Shown one piece after another: positions 17,234-29,589 of a stretch of 64,000 nt of DNA. Positions within the stretch are counted from its first letter, which is position 1, and every line of letters begins with the position of its first letter. A model generated the notes under the pieces. It was given only the letters and a program-made list of their open reading frames with translations. It was not told the DNA's origin and did not search any database. This DNA is from Pararhizobium qamdonense (GTDB taxonomy: Bacteria; Pseudomonadota; Alphaproteobacteria; Rhizobiales; Rhizobiaceae). Where the stretch lies: contig NZ_CP119568.1 of NCBI RefSeq assembly GCF_029277445.1, forward strand, positions 124,001 through 188,000, read 5' to 3'. The position numbers and the translations under genes were made by a program.

Positions 17234-17259
17234 AAAAAGGGCAGCCGGGCTGCCTTTTT
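17234..17259. terminator. Bidirectional terminator
   Basis: AAAAA, GGCAG stem, short loop, CTGCC, TTTTT. Because it is symmetrical, it can stop the small plus-strand gene and the minus-strand asdA transcript that converge here. Confidence 0.75.
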
Positions 17260-17276
17260 AATTGTAGCAAGCCAGT

Positions 17277-20578
<3,302 letters not shown>

Positions 20579-20710
20579 AGGCCCCTCCGGATCAATGCTG
20601 CTTGTGCGCCAGAATTTGATCAGAAACGAGGGTTGCGACGGGGTCAATAAAAAACTTGCGCGGGAAGATTAACGCAGTTCAGCTTTTGTGCAGATTTGAG
20701 ACTCATTGCC

Positions 20711-20747
20711 AAAAAAACGAAAACGCCCGGCATTTTCGCCGGGCGTT
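20711..20747 (-). terminator. Intrinsic terminator after rpiB
   Basis: 10-bp stem (AACGCCCGGC and GCCGGGCGTT, 6-base loop), followed on the minus strand by a T-rich tract. It ends the DeoR-tpi-rpiB transcript before the aspT promoter region. Confidence 0.8.
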
Positions 20748-20806
20748 CATTCTGCAGGACCTGAGGGAGGATCTACATGTCCTGCGGAAGCGGTGTGATC
20801 AGACCG

Positions 20807-21244
20807 TTACTTGCCAGCGTCGAGGCGGTCGATTGCCTCGACATTGCCGGCCGACGAACCGTTCGGATCGAATTCAGATTCCAGCCACTTATCGACGATG
20901 GCCTTGGCCAGTTCCGGGCCGATGACGCGGGCGCCCATGGTGATGATCTGGGCGTTGTTGGATTTGGCGGCGCGTTCTGCCGAATAGGTATCATGGGTGA
21001 GGGCTGCGCGGATGCCCGGCACCTTGTTTGCAGAGATCGAGACGCCGATGCCGGTACCGCAGATCAGGATGCCGCGGTCGTTCTGACCGTTGACGATGGT
21101 TTCGGCCAAGCCCTTGGACAGGTCGGCATAGAAGCCGGACTGGCTGAGATTGGAGACTTCAAGGCCGCTCTTGGTGGCGAGATGGGCCTCGATGATGTCG
21201 AGAAGCGGCTTGCCTGCGCTGTCGGCGCCGATTGCGATTTTCAT
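20807..21244 (-). CDS. rpiB: RpiB/LacAB-family sugar-phosphate isomerase (EryI-like)
   Basis: 145-residue RpiB-type isomerase: [16 protein letters not shown] at the start, [20 protein letters not shown] (active-site cysteine loop) and [18 protein letters not shown]. It interconverts ribose 5-phosphate and ribulose 5-phosphate or related tetrose phosphates. GAAGGA precedes ATG 21244. The order DeoR-type regulator, TpiA homologue, RpiB is that of the erythritol isomerase genes of Brucella (eryH, eryI) and the eryR-tpiB-rpiB unit of Sinorhizobium, so a role in D-erythrose 4-phosphate formation is likely by analogy. No erythritol kinase is seen in this window. Confidence 0.85.
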   Translation of the reverse strand: MKIAIGADSAGKPLLDIIEAHLATKSGLEVSNLSQSGFYADLSKGLAETIVNGQNDRGILICGTGIGVSISANKVPGIRAALTHDTYSAERAAKSNNAQIITMGARVIGPELAKAIVDKWLESEFDPNGSSAGNVEAIDRLDAGK

Positions 21245-21272
21245 GGCTTTAATCCTTCCGTTGACTGTTGTT

Positions 21273-22040
21273 TCAGAGCGCCGAAGCGACGCGTTTGAGG
21301 ATGTCGAGATAGCCTGAGACGTCCCAGGCCGAGCGGCCGATGAAAAGGCCGTCAATATGCGGTTTGGCAATCAGCTCCTCGCAATTACCGGGATTGACGC
21401 TGCCGCCGTAGAGAACCGGAACGGAAACGCCCAGGCTTGCCTTCGCCCATTCGGCAATCTCCGCATGACGCTCATCGGCATAATCGGCAGAGGCTGGAAT
21501 GCCGTTGACGCCAATCGCCCAGACCGGCTCATAGGCCAGAAGCACCGGCTTTTCCTTGTCAGCGCCGTCGAGCAGCGCGAGCGCGCCTTCGACCTGGCGG
21601 CGCAGGACCGTAGTGGCTTGGCCGGCCTCGCGCTCGGCCAGCGTTTCGCCGATGCAGATGAGCGGGATCAGGCCGTGCCGGACGGCAGCGGCCGTTTTCA
21701 GGCCGACCGTACGGTCCGTTTCGCCGAAATGCTCGCGCCGCTCGCTATGGCCGAGCTCGACGATATCGAGATTGCAATCCTTCAGCATGACCGGCGAGAT
21801 TTCACCGGTCCAGGCGCCGGCATCGTCCCAGTGCATGTTCTGCGCGCCGACCTTGACGCTGGTTGCGGCAAGCCGCTCCTTCACCTGACGCGTGGCCGTG
21901 AACGGCGGAATGACGAAACGCTGGACGCGGTTGTCTCGTTCCGCATCAGCCTCCGCCAGCCCGTCGGCAAAGACCATCGCCTCGGCGAGCGTCTTGTTCA
22001 TCTTCCAGCTGGTTCCAACCCAGACGGATGTCTTTGTCAT
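21273..22040 (-). CDS. tpiB: Triose-phosphate isomerase homologue (TpiB/EryH-like)
   Basis: 255-residue TIM barrel. Catalytic residues are visible: lysine in VGTSWKMNK, histidine in [16 protein letters not shown], glutamate in [10 protein letters not shown]. The phosphate loop is YGGSVNPGN. The mobile loop after the glutamate reads GVNGIPAS instead of the usual GTGK-type sequence, which fits the branch acting on L-erythrulose 1-phosphate in erythritol catabolism rather than glycolytic TpiA. Its start overlaps the DeoR stop by 4 bp and its stop lies 28 bp before rpiB. Confidence 0.85.
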   Translation of the reverse strand: MTKTSVWVGTSWKMNKTLAEAMVFADGLAEADAERDNRVQRFVIPPFTATRQVKERLAATSVKVGAQNMHWDDAGAWTGEISPVMLKDCNLDIVELGHSERREHFGETDRTVGLKTAAAVRHGLIPLICIGETLAEREAGQATTVLRRQVEGALALLDGADKEKPVLLAYEPVWAIGVNGIPASADYADERHAEIAEWAKASLGVSVPVLYGGSVNPGNCEELIAKPHIDGLFIGRSAWDVSGYLDILKRVASAL

Positions 22041-22822
22041 CGTGTTTCCTCCGCGGTCTTTCCGCTGATCTTGTGAAGCTTGATCCCGGCTTCCTTGAGG
22101 CCTTGCTCGAAGGACGGTTCGATTTCGGCGCCGGTCAGCACCATGCCGAACGCATCGAGCCCTGTCAGGAAGTGCAGGGCGGATTTGCCGAACTTGCCGT
22201 GATCGACGAGCAGAACGCTGCGTGCCGCCGACTGCATCATCTGCCGCTTGGTCTGGACCACTTCCTGATCCTGATGAAAGGCGGATGCGCCATGAATGGC
22301 CGAGCTGGACAGGAATGCCATATCGGCGCGCAGCGAGCGCAGGGCCTCCTCCGTGGTTATGCCGAAGAAGCCGTTGAACTTTTTCGAATACTGGCCGCCG
22401 AGCGAGATCACGTCGATACCGGCGACCGTTGCCAGCTTGTTGATCACGCCGAGATTGTTGGTGATGACCGTCAGCGGCCGGATCTCCTTGAGATAATCGG
22501 CAACGCCGCCTGCGGTCGATCCATCATCGATGATGATGATCTGGCCCGGTTCGATCAGCGAGGCGGCATGCTGTGCCAGCCGCCGCTTTTCCTCCGCTGC
22601 AATCTTCTCGCGATAACGGAAATCGCTTTCGAACTGCGGGCTCGACTGGATGGAGGCGCCGCCATGCACCTTGCGCAGAAGGCCTTCCTGTTCGAGGTCA
22701 TCGAGATCGCGGTGCACGGTCATCTTGCTGACGGCAAAACGGCCGGCCAGATCCTCGACCGAAGCCGAGCCCGTTTCCATCAGGATATCCATGATCGCCT
22801 GGCGCCGGTCTTCGGGCTTCAT
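22037..22822 (-). CDS. DeoR/GlpR family transcriptional regulator (EryR-like)
   Basis: 261 residues. The N-terminal helix-turn-helix is RRQAIMDILMETGSASVEDL with SKMTVHRDLDDLEQEGLLRKVHGG, the classic DeoR signature (about residues 6-55). A sugar-phosphate sensor domain follows with IIIDDGSTAGGVA, LTVITNNLGVI, FLSSSAIHG and LLVDHGKFGKSALH. It is first in a three-gene operon with the two isomerases and probably regulates that operon in response to a phosphorylated sugar. Confidence 0.88.
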   Translation of the reverse strand: MKPEDRRQAIMDILMETGSASVEDLAGRFAVSKMTVHRDLDDLEQEGLLRKVHGGASIQSSPQFESDFRYREKIAAEEKRRLAQHAASLIEPGQIIIIDDGSTAGGVADYLKEIRPLTVITNNLGVINKLATVAGIDVISLGGQYSKKFNGFFGITTEEALRSLRADMAFLSSSAIHGASAFHQDQEVVQTKRQMMQSAARSVLLVDHGKFGKSALHFLTGLDAFGMVLTGAEIEPSFEQGLKEAGIKLHKISGKTAEETR

Positions 22823-22857
22823 CGGGATGCTTTCGCGTGGCCTGTTTCACCCGTGGA

Positions 22858-22885
22858 GATATAACGATACCTGTGAGAATTTCAA
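22858..22885 (-). promoter_or_regulatory. Possible promoter of the DeoR-tpi-rpiB operon
   Basis: On the minus strand TTGAAA, a 16-base spacer and TATATC resemble -35 and -10 elements about 35 bp upstream of the DeoR start. Only sequence resemblance supports it. Confidence 0.4.
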
Positions 22886-23086
22886 CTGTATAAATGGTAT
22901 TTTGTGATATTTTAATGTTACGATGTGATGTTTACGGACGGCGCTGCGGCGTCAAATAAGGGCTGGCCGGTTTTTCCGGCTTGAGGGAAATTGCTTTGTT
23001 GCATCAGCCTGTTGCGGCGGGGGCGAATGCCGTGCCATGACTGTTGCGGAGAACCGGACGCCGTGCCGGAGCGGGAGAGACCATTC

Positions 23087-24391
23087 ATGACCAAGACCGA
23101 CATCGCTCGCCGGGTCTATAACAACGCCTGGAAACTCGATCCGGTCGTGCGCAGCCTGCTCGACACGGATTTCTACAAACTGCTGATGTTGCAGATGATC
23201 TGGCGGCTCTATCCGGATGTCGATGCGACCTTCTCGGTCATCAACCGGACGAAAACGGTTCTCTTGACCGACGAGATCGACGAGCAGGAACTGCGCGAGC
23301 AACTGGATTATGTCCGCGGCCTGCGGTTTACCAAGAAGGAAATGATCTGGCTCGCCGGCAACACCTTCTATGGCCGCAAGCAGATCTTCGCGCCGGATTT
23401 CCTCGCCTGGCTCGCTGATTTCCAGCTGCCGGACTACGAGCTTTCGCGCAAGCACGGTCAGTATGAATTGACCTTTCCCGGCAAGTGGACCCACACCTCC
23501 ATGTGGGAGATCCCGGCGCTGGCGATTATCAACGAGTTGCGCTCCCGCACGGCGATGAAGGATATGGGGCCATTTGCGCTGGATGTGCTCTATGCTCGCG
23601 CCAAAGCCAAGATGTGGTCCAAGGTCGAGCAGTTGAAGACCCATCCAGACCTGCGGATTTCCGATTTCGGCACGCGCCGTCGCCACAGCTTCCTGTGGCA
23701 ACGCTGGTGCGTCGAAGCGCTGAAGGAAGGCATCGGCAAATCCTTTTCCGGCACCAGCAACGTGCTTCTGGCCATGGATACCGATCTGGAAGCGCTCGGA
23801 ACCAACGCCCACGAACTGCCGATGGTGGCGGCAGCGCTTGCCCGCACCGATGCGGAGCTTGGGGCGGCCCCCTACAAGGTTCTGCAGGACTGGAACCAGC
23901 TTTACGGCGGCAACCTTCTGATCGTCCTGCCGGACGCCTTCGGCACGGCGGCATTCCTGCGCAATGCGCCCGACTGGGTCGCCGACTGGACCGGTTTCCG
24001 GCCGGACAGCGCGCCGCCGATCGAGGGCGGCGAGAAGATCATTGCCTGGTGGAAGAAGATGGGACGCGACCCCAAGGAAAAACTGCTGATCTTTTCCGAC
24101 GGCCTGGATGTCGAAACGATCCTGGAAACCTACGAGCATTTTCAGGGACGCGTGCGCATGAGCTTCGGCTGGGGCACGAACCTGACCAATGATTTTGCCG
24201 GATGCGCGCCGACCCAGATCAGCGGCCTCAACCCGATTTCCATCGTCTGCAAGGTGATCGATGCCGACGGCCTTCCGGCGGTCAAACTGTCTGACAATCC
24301 CCGCAAGGCGACGGGCGAGCCTTCCGAGGTCGAGCGCTATCTCAAGTACTTCGGAACGGAAGATTTTGCCGAACTGGCCGTCAAGGTCTGA
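23087..24391 (+). CDS. pncB: Nicotinate phosphoribosyltransferase
   Basis: 434-residue enzyme of NAD salvage that couples nicotinate and PRPP to nicotinate mononucleotide, usually with ATP hydrolysis. Family segments are [20 protein letters not shown] at the N-terminus, [41 protein letters not shown] and the phosphate-binding [14 protein letters not shown] 23087 is preceded by GGGAGAG. The frame is open to 22991, but that extension is cysteine-rich and unlike the family. It is divergent from the DeoR gene and ends at a good terminator. Confidence 0.93.
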   Translation: MTKTDIARRVYNNAWKLDPVVRSLLDTDFYKLLMLQMIWRLYPDVDATFSVINRTKTVLLTDEIDEQELREQLDYVRGLRFTKKEMIWLAGNTFYGRKQIFAPDFLAWLADFQLPDYELSRKHGQYELTFPGKWTHTSMWEIPALAIINELRSRTAMKDMGPFALDVLYARAKAKMWSKVEQLKTHPDLRISDFGTRRRHSFLWQRWCVEALKEGIGKSFSGTSNVLLAMDTDLEALGTNAHELPMVAAALARTDAELGAAPYKVLQDWNQLYGGNLLIVLPDAFGTAAFLRNAPDWVADWTGFRPDSAPPIEGGEKIIAWWKKMGRDPKEKLLIFSDGLDVETILETYEHFQGRVRMSFGWGTNLTNDFAGCAPTQISGLNPISIVCKVIDADGLPAVKLSDNPRKATGEPSEVERYLKYFGTEDFAELAVKV

Positions 24392-24411
24392 GCGGCACCC
24401 TTCACAACGAA

Positions 24412-24444
24412 AAACCCAGCCGGCGGAGGTGCCCGGCTGGGTTT
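24412..24444 (+). terminator. Intrinsic terminator after pncB
   Basis: 12-bp stem (AAACCCAGCCGG and CCGGCTGGGTTT) with a 9-base loop, 20 bp after the pncB stop. The A/T ends make it usable in both directions; the small convergent gene ends just beyond. Confidence 0.75.
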
Positions 24445-24488
24445 GCGTGCGCATTCTTGGGGGATGCGCCGGGAGAACTTCAGTTCCG

Positions 24489-24752
24489 TTACGCGCTCAT
24501 GCGGAGGCAGTCGGAGCGCGAAGCGAGCGGGTGGACCATCGACAGCAGGCGGCGCTTGGGCGCTGCAAGCAGGTTGGTCGTATGATTTTTGGCGCTTACC
24601 GTTCCCGGCTGCATTTCGCGCAGCGCGCTGGCAGCGGAGTAGAGGAGCGTTTTCATTTCATTGGTCGTGACGCCGTCCGCACGCATGACGGCACGGATCA
24701 TCGGGTCTGTCAGGACCTCGTGGATCGTCAGATCGCTGTTTGCCTGGTGCAT
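24489..24752 (-). CDS. Small conserved hypothetical protein
   Basis: 87 residues, soluble. The sequence begins MHQANSDLTIHEVLTDPMIR and continues AVMRADGVTTNEMKTLLYSA. I do not recognise a named domain, though short proteins with the TDPMIRAVMRADGV pattern are familiar in rhizobia. GAAGGA lies 7 bases before ATG 24752; the longer open frame to 24830 would add a very basic tail and is less likely. It converges on pncB and is divergent from the TetR gene. Confidence 0.6.
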   Translation of the reverse strand: MHQANSDLTIHEVLTDPMIRAVMRADGVTTNEMKTLLYSAASALREMQPGTVSAKNHTTNLLAAPKRRLLSMVHPLASRSDCLRMSA

Positions 24753-24835
24753 TGGGGTATTCCTTCGGGTTCGTCGTCTTTTCCGGCGGGCGGGTCCCAT
24801 CCGGTGTCTCAAACTTGACATCGTTTTCATGTGGT

Positions 24836-24874
24836 GTTACCAGTAAGTAACATCTGAATAGTTACCGACCGGTC
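24836..24874. promoter_or_regulatory. Operator candidates before the TetR gene
   Basis: GTTAC, 6 bases, GTAAC (24836-24851) and, 15 bp on, the palindrome GACCGGTC (24867-24874), directly before the TetR reading frame. A TTGACA lies at 24815. The placement fits autoregulation. Confidence 0.5.
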
Positions 24875-24880
24875 ACACCT

Positions 24881-25561
24881 ATGTCAAGAAGCTTTGCCGA
24901 TAAAAATTCGAAATCCGTATCGTCTCCGAAACCGGCCGATATAAGGCTGGAAAAAGGTGACTGTGTGCAGGTGCGCCCGGCGCCGCGGGACCGTATCGTT
25001 TCAACGGCTTGTGAGCTGTTCCGGCAACACGGCATCCGCGGTATCGGCGTCGATGCGATCGCCGAGGCGGCCGAGACCAACAAGATGACTCTGTACCGTC
25101 ATTTCGGCTCGAAGGACGACCTGATTTGCGAGACACTCAGGTTCACATCCGACAAAGCGGCCGCCTTCTGGGACCAGCTCGAAGCCGACCATCCCAAAGA
25201 TCCGATGGCGCAGCTGCAGAGCTGGGTGAAAGCCCGGGCACAATGTCTGGCCGATAATAAATATGGTTGCGACCTGGCCAATGCCGCCGTCGAACTGAAA
25301 GAGCAGGGGCATCCGGCCCATGTGGTGATCGAGAACTTCAAGCTCGCCCAACGCCGCCGTCTCGAACAGCTCTGTCGCGATGCCGGCGTCAGCGAACCGG
25401 AGCTGCTATCCGACACGCTGTCGATGCTGATGGAGGGCGCGCAGGTGAGCAAGCTCGCCACCGGCAGCGAAGGCCCGTCGATGCGGTTCATGCGGGCCTG
25501 CGAAGCGGCCATCGCCTCGTTTCGCCAGCCGGCAAAGGCAGCTGTCGAAACAGTCGCCTGA
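24881..25561 (+). CDS. TetR/AcrR family transcriptional regulator
   Basis: 226 residues counted from ATG 24881. The DNA-binding domain is RDRIVSTACELFRQHGIRGI, then GVDAIAEAAETNKMTLYRHF with GSKDDLICE, a textbook TetR N-terminus. The rest is an all-helical ligand domain with CDLANAAVELKEQGHPAH. The domain begins unusually late (near residue 36). GTG 24965, preceded by AAGGTGA, would give a normal-length 198-residue protein and may be the true start. The target could be its own gene or the small divergent gene; no transporter is adjacent. Confidence 0.85.
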   Translation: MSRSFADKNSKSVSSPKPADIRLEKGDCVQVRPAPRDRIVSTACELFRQHGIRGIGVDAIAEAAETNKMTLYRHFGSKDDLICETLRFTSDKAAAFWDQLEADHPKDPMAQLQSWVKARAQCLADNKYGCDLANAAVELKEQGHPAHVVIENFKLAQRRRLEQLCRDAGVSEPELLSDTLSMLMEGAQVSKLATGSEGPSMRFMRACEAAIASFRQPAKAAVETVA

Positions 25562-25733
25562 ATTCACAGCTGCTTAGTGGCATGTCGGATATTGCTCGCA
25601 TAGGCTGATTGTTGTCACCCCCGAAGCTTTCGATGGAACAATCCGGCCCCGTGTCCATTTACTCGTTGATTGAAAGCGCAGCCTTTGCGCCTTTAGCCGC
25701 AGCCCTGCGGCGCACGCCAACGAGAAGGACAGC

Positions 25734-26555
25734 ATGTCCCCCATACAGGACTTCATCGTCACCCCGGACCCTGCAGATTGGTGGACAGCCCATCGTGGCT
25801 CCTCGCCGATCGTCGGCACGGCTATCCATAATGGCCATGATATTCGCAGCGCGCTTGGCAACCATCTTGGTCTCAGCGACGGGGAGCGGTTGCGTGAGGA
25901 AGACCCGTTCACCGAATTTTTCATCCGCGACCTGCCAAACCGCATCGTCTTTCACCGCTCCCGTTTCGAAATCGATCTCAACCGGGCGCGTGATGGCGCA
26001 ATCTACCTGACGCCGGAACAGGCCTGGGGTTTGAAGGTCTGGTCAAAGCCGCTGACGGACGATCAGATTGCAGCCTCGCTTGGCGTACATGATGCTTATT
26101 ATACGATGCTTGACAGCTATCTGCGCGGCGTCGAACAGCAGTTCGGCTCCTTCGTTGTACTCGACATGCACAGCTACAATCACCGCCGCGACGGGGCGGA
26201 CGGCCCTGAAATGTCTTTCGAAAAGGCGCCGCAGATCAATATCGGCACGTCCTCGATGGACCGCGAGCGCTGGGCGGACGTACTCGATCCCTTCATCGAA
26301 CATCTGCGCCGCTTCCGGTTTCGTGGCGAGCCGATGGATGTGCGTGAAAACATCGCCTTTCAGGGCAAGGGCGAGCAGACCCGTTTCGTGCACGAACGGT
26401 TTCCCGAAACCGGATGCGCCATCGCCATCGAGTTCAAGAAATTCTTCATGGACGAATGGACCGGGGAACCGGACCTTGAAGCGCTGACCGCGATGCGCGA
26501 AATGATCCGTCAGTCGCTGCCTGTCCTTTTGGAAAGCCTGCGAGCGCGGCCATGA
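25734..26555 (+). CDS. N-formylglutamate amidohydrolase family protein
   Basis: 273-residue FGase-family zinc hydrolase. AIHNGHDI near residue 32, EIDLNRARDGAIY and VVLDMHSYNHRRDG hold the likely metal and substrate residues. The classic member releases formate from N-formyl-L-glutamate in histidine breakdown, but no hut gene is near. Instead it overlaps the DUF1704 gene by 4 bp and is followed by an ATP-grasp ligase, so it may act on another amide or acyl-amino acid made by that system. GAGAAGGA precedes the ATG. Confidence 0.85.
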   Translation: MSPIQDFIVTPDPADWWTAHRGSSPIVGTAIHNGHDIRSALGNHLGLSDGERLREEDPFTEFFIRDLPNRIVFHRSRFEIDLNRARDGAIYLTPEQAWGLKVWSKPLTDDQIAASLGVHDAYYTMLDSYLRGVEQQFGSFVVLDMHSYNHRRDGADGPEMSFEKAPQINIGTSSMDRERWADVLDPFIEHLRRFRFRGEPMDVRENIAFQGKGEQTRFVHERFPETGCAIAIEFKKFFMDEWTGEPDLEALTAMREMIRQSLPVLLESLRARP

Positions 26556-28450
26556 CCAGCCCGCACCGCAAACAGCCGCAGGCGGCAAGCCATCACCCGC
26601 AATGGCTGGAAGACATCCTCGACTGCCTCCGCACGGACAAGTCTGTCCGCAAGGATTTTGACAATGGCGGCCGCCTTCATATCGACCGGCCTCTGCCTTT
26701 TCTCTCCGTTCATATTGCCAAGGGCAGGGAGGATCTGGCAGCGCGCGATATCGCTGCGGCCAATGCGTCCTATCTGATCGTCGAGGATATCAGCGAGGCG
26801 CTGCCGATCATCCTGGCTGTCGGCGGTGTGCTGCGCGACCGTTTCGGGGCGTTTCTGCTTTTGGATATCGACGAGTTCGATCATGACACGCTGATCACCG
26901 ACGACGCCCCCTATCTGCCGCCCTTTGAGATCGGCATCGCTTCTACCTGCGACCCGGCAGCGCAGAAGGCGGGTTCGGCTTTGGCTGAGGGTGCCGATGT
27001 CGGCGAGGTCAAGTTCCGCACCCCTCATGTCAACCGGTTCGACCTGGAGGCCGACGCTCAAGCGGCGGCGCTGGCGGTACAGACCGGCTTCCCGCTGGTT
27101 GCCGTCCGCTTTGCACCGATCTACCAGGCGCCGGAATCCGGCAATATCTATCCCGATCTGCGCGAACGGCTCGTTGCCAATATCTTTGATGCCGGACTAA
27201 AGGCTTTCGCAGCCTTTGTCGGCACCACCCAGAGCCTGAAGCTGACTACACACCGGGCGCTTGGCCGCAAGGCTTTCGTCGATGCCGTCAGCCGCGCCGA
27301 CCGCAGCATGGATGAAGTGGCCTCGAGCTTCGATTTCTTGCTGGCGGTCACGCCGATCAACACAGACGCCGCCTGGAAGGCATTCAAGGCGGCAAAGTTC
27401 AAGCAGGAACCGCAGTTCCTTTACCGGCCGCTGTCGGTGCAGGTCGAGGCAGAAAAACGCAAGCTCTTCTCCGTTGCATTCGATCGCTTCGAGGATCCGG
27501 TTCTCTACCATCTCTACCGTGAGAAACAGCAGGAACTGGACCTCCAGCTGTCCTTGATTTCCGCCCGCGAAACCAGCCGCTTCGTCGAATATGGCCGCGC
27601 GCTTTATGGTCCGGTCGAGCTTTCGCTCCACCGCGCGGCCACCGATATCCTCGCAAAGACTGCTTCGTTTGCCGACGATGGCGATGACGTCGAGGACGAT
27701 CCGCAGACTGCCGATTGCGAAGAGGTCGCTGGGGCCGCGCGCGCCATGATCGGCGATTATCACCGGCAATATCCGGGTTTTGCAGCGGAAATCGAGTTAC
27801 GCGACGACCTGCCGTCCGGCCTGATGGTGTCGGGCGAACGCCTGCTCATCTCCCGCCAGACCCTGATGCCGAAGGCACGGGTGCATGCACTGCTGAGCCA
27901 CGAGATCGGCGTGCATCTCCTCACCTATTTTAATGGTTCGGCACAGGGGCTGCGGCTCTTCCGCTCCGGTCTGGCCGGTTATGAGGGCATGCAGGAAGGT
28001 CTTGCAGTCTTTTCCGAATATATGGCCGGCGGCATGACGGTCGGGCGATTGCGCCTGATTGCCGCCAGGGTCGTTGCCTGTGCGGCGATGCTGGAGGGGC
28101 GGCCGTTTACCGGCACTTACGCCATGCTCGTCGATGAACACCGGTTTGGACCGGTTGCTGCCTTTCATCTCGCCATGCGAATCTATCGTGGCGGCGGCCT
28201 GGCCAAGGATGCGATCTATCTGCGTGGCCTGTTGGAACTGCTCGGCCACCTGAAAACGGGCGGCGCCCTCGATCCGTTCTGGATGGGCAAGATTTCCGCG
28301 TCGCATTTCCGGGTGATGCAGGAATTGAGCCTGCGCGGCCTGCTCAAGGCGCCCGTCATCCGCCCTGCCTTTCTCACCCATCCGCAAGCACAAGCCCGCC
28401 TGGACAAGGCGCGGGCAGGACTGAACCCCCTGGATATGATCATCAGTTAG
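26552..28450 (+). CDS. QEGLA-motif/DUF1704 metallopeptidase-like protein
   Basis: 632 residues. The C-terminal DUF1704 domain carries HALLSHEIGVHLLTYFNG (H450-E451-x-x-x-H455) and MQEGLAVFSEYMAGG (E482). HExxxH plus a downstream glutamate is the zinc-site layout of the eukaryotic tubulin tyrosine carboxypeptidase MATCAP, a DUF1704 member, so peptidase activity is plausible. The N-terminal about 240 residues look like a separate domain of unknown role. Bacterial relatives are often labelled flavohemoglobin-expression-modulating QEGLA proteins. It overlaps the amidohydrolase gene (ATGA) and is 8 bp before the ATP-grasp gene: a tight operon. Confidence 0.85.
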   Translation: MTSPHRKQPQAASHHPQWLEDILDCLRTDKSVRKDFDNGGRLHIDRPLPFLSVHIAKGREDLAARDIAAANASYLIVEDISEALPIILAVGGVLRDRFGAFLLLDIDEFDHDTLITDDAPYLPPFEIGIASTCDPAAQKAGSALAEGADVGEVKFRTPHVNRFDLEADAQAAALAVQTGFPLVAVRFAPIYQAPESGNIYPDLRERLVANIFDAGLKAFAAFVGTTQSLKLTTHRALGRKAFVDAVSRADRSMDEVASSFDFLLAVTPINTDAAWKAFKAAKFKQEPQFLYRPLSVQVEAEKRKLFSVAFDRFEDPVLYHLYREKQQELDLQLSLISARETSRFVEYGRALYGPVELSLHRAATDILAKTASFADDGDDVEDDPQTADCEEVAGAARAMIGDYHRQYPGFAAEIELRDDLPSGLMVSGERLLISRQTLMPKARVHALLSHEIGVHLLTYFNGSAQGLRLFRSGLAGYEGMQEGLAVFSEYMAGGMTVGRLRLIAARVVACAAMLEGRPFTGTYAMLVDEHRFGPVAAFHLAMRIYRGGGLAKDAIYLRGLLELLGHLKTGGALDPFWMGKISASHFRVMQELSLRGLLKAPVIRPAFLTHPQAQARLDKARAGLNPLDMIIS

Positions 28451-28458
28451 GAGCCACC

Positions 28459-29505
28459 ATGCGCGTCGCATTTTTCGTCAATTCGATCGAGAGCGAGGAA
28501 CCTCATTTTACCACGACCGGGCTGGCGATGGCGGCGCTCGCCCGTGGCCATGACGTCTGTTACATCGCGCCGGGCGATTTCGTCCTGCGCGCCGATGACA
28601 GCCTGATGGTGCGGGCAACAACCGTTGCCGCAGGAAAATACAAGAATGCGCAGGCATTCCACGAGGGATTCCAAGGCAAGAATGCCAAGGTCCAGACGAT
28701 CGACGTTCGCGAGGTCGATATCATCTTCCTGCGCAACGACCCGTCGCTGGATTCCGACGACCGGCCATGGGCCGCGCATATTGGCGCTATGTTCGGACGT
28801 CTTGCCAGCGAACGCGGCTCGATCGTCGTCAACGACCCGGCTGGCCTGGCACTTGCGCAGAACAAACTTTATTTCCAGGGCTTTCCCGAGGCCGTGCGTC
28901 CGGAGACTTTGATCTCCAAGAGCATCGAAGAAATCCGCGCTTTCATTGCCGACCATCGCAAGGGCGTGATCCTCAAGCCGCTGCAGGGCTCGGGTGGCAA
29001 GAACGTCTTCAAGATTGCCACTCCCGACGATGCCAATCTGAACCAGATTTTCGAGGCGGTGAGTGGCGAAGGGTACCTGATCGCGCAGGGCTATCTGCCC
29101 GAAGCCAAGGCCGGCGATATCCGTTTCTTCATGATGAACGGCAAGCCGCTGCAGCGCGACGGCGCCTATGCCGCCTTCCGCCGTGTTCCGGCCAAGGGCG
29201 AAGTGCGCTCCAACATGCATGCGGCCGGTACGGCGGAAGCGGTCAAGATCACCGATGACATACTGGCCGTTGCCGAGATGGTGCGCCCCAAGCTGATCGA
29301 AGATGGCATGTTCCTGGTCGGCCTCGATATTGTCGGCGACAAGATCCTCGAGATCAACGTCTTCACGCCGGGCGGAATTCCAGACATCGCCGCCATGCAC
29401 AAGGTGGACTTTTCCGAGGATATTATCGAGGCCCTGGAGAAAAAGGCCGCCATCCGCAAAGCCTATGGCGGCGCCATGTCGAACCGGGCGCTCGCAACGC
29501 TATAG
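28459..29505 (+). CDS. Glutathione-synthetase-like ATP-grasp ligase
   Basis: 348 residues with a GshB-like layout. The N-terminal domain is MRVAFFVNSIESEEPHFTTT with IIFLRNDPSLDSDDRPW. A linker, VVNDPAGLALAQNKLY, precedes the ATP-grasp core: GVILKPLQGSGGKNVF, DIRFFMMNGKP, and the Mg-binding end FLVGLDIVGDKILEINVFTP. Such enzymes join an amino acid to a carboxylate through an acyl phosphate. Because it lies in an operon with an N-formylglutamate amidohydrolase-type and a DUF1704 protein, it may make a peptide or amide other than glutathione. AGGAG lies upstream of the start. Confidence 0.88.
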   Translation: MRVAFFVNSIESEEPHFTTTGLAMAALARGHDVCYIAPGDFVLRADDSLMVRATTVAAGKYKNAQAFHEGFQGKNAKVQTIDVREVDIIFLRNDPSLDSDDRPWAAHIGAMFGRLASERGSIVVNDPAGLALAQNKLYFQGFPEAVRPETLISKSIEEIRAFIADHRKGVILKPLQGSGGKNVFKIATPDDANLNQIFEAVSGEGYLIAQGYLPEAKAGDIRFFMMNGKPLQRDGAYAAFRRVPAKGEVRSNMHAAGTAEAVKITDDILAVAEMVRPKLIEDGMFLVGLDIVGDKILEINVFTPGGIPDIAAMHKVDFSEDIIEALEKKAAIRKAYGGAMSNRALATL

Positions 29506-29589
29506 CAGTCGGTTCCGTTCGCAGATGCTCCAGGCTGTTTTTGCTGATCATCTGTGCTATCGCGGGCGCCTCAACGATTGGAAGCGCCC

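Noticed and set aside
22952..24454. 500-codon minus-strand open frame opposite pncB
   Set aside because: Antisense to nicotinate phosphoribosyltransferase, which has all family motifs on the plus strand.
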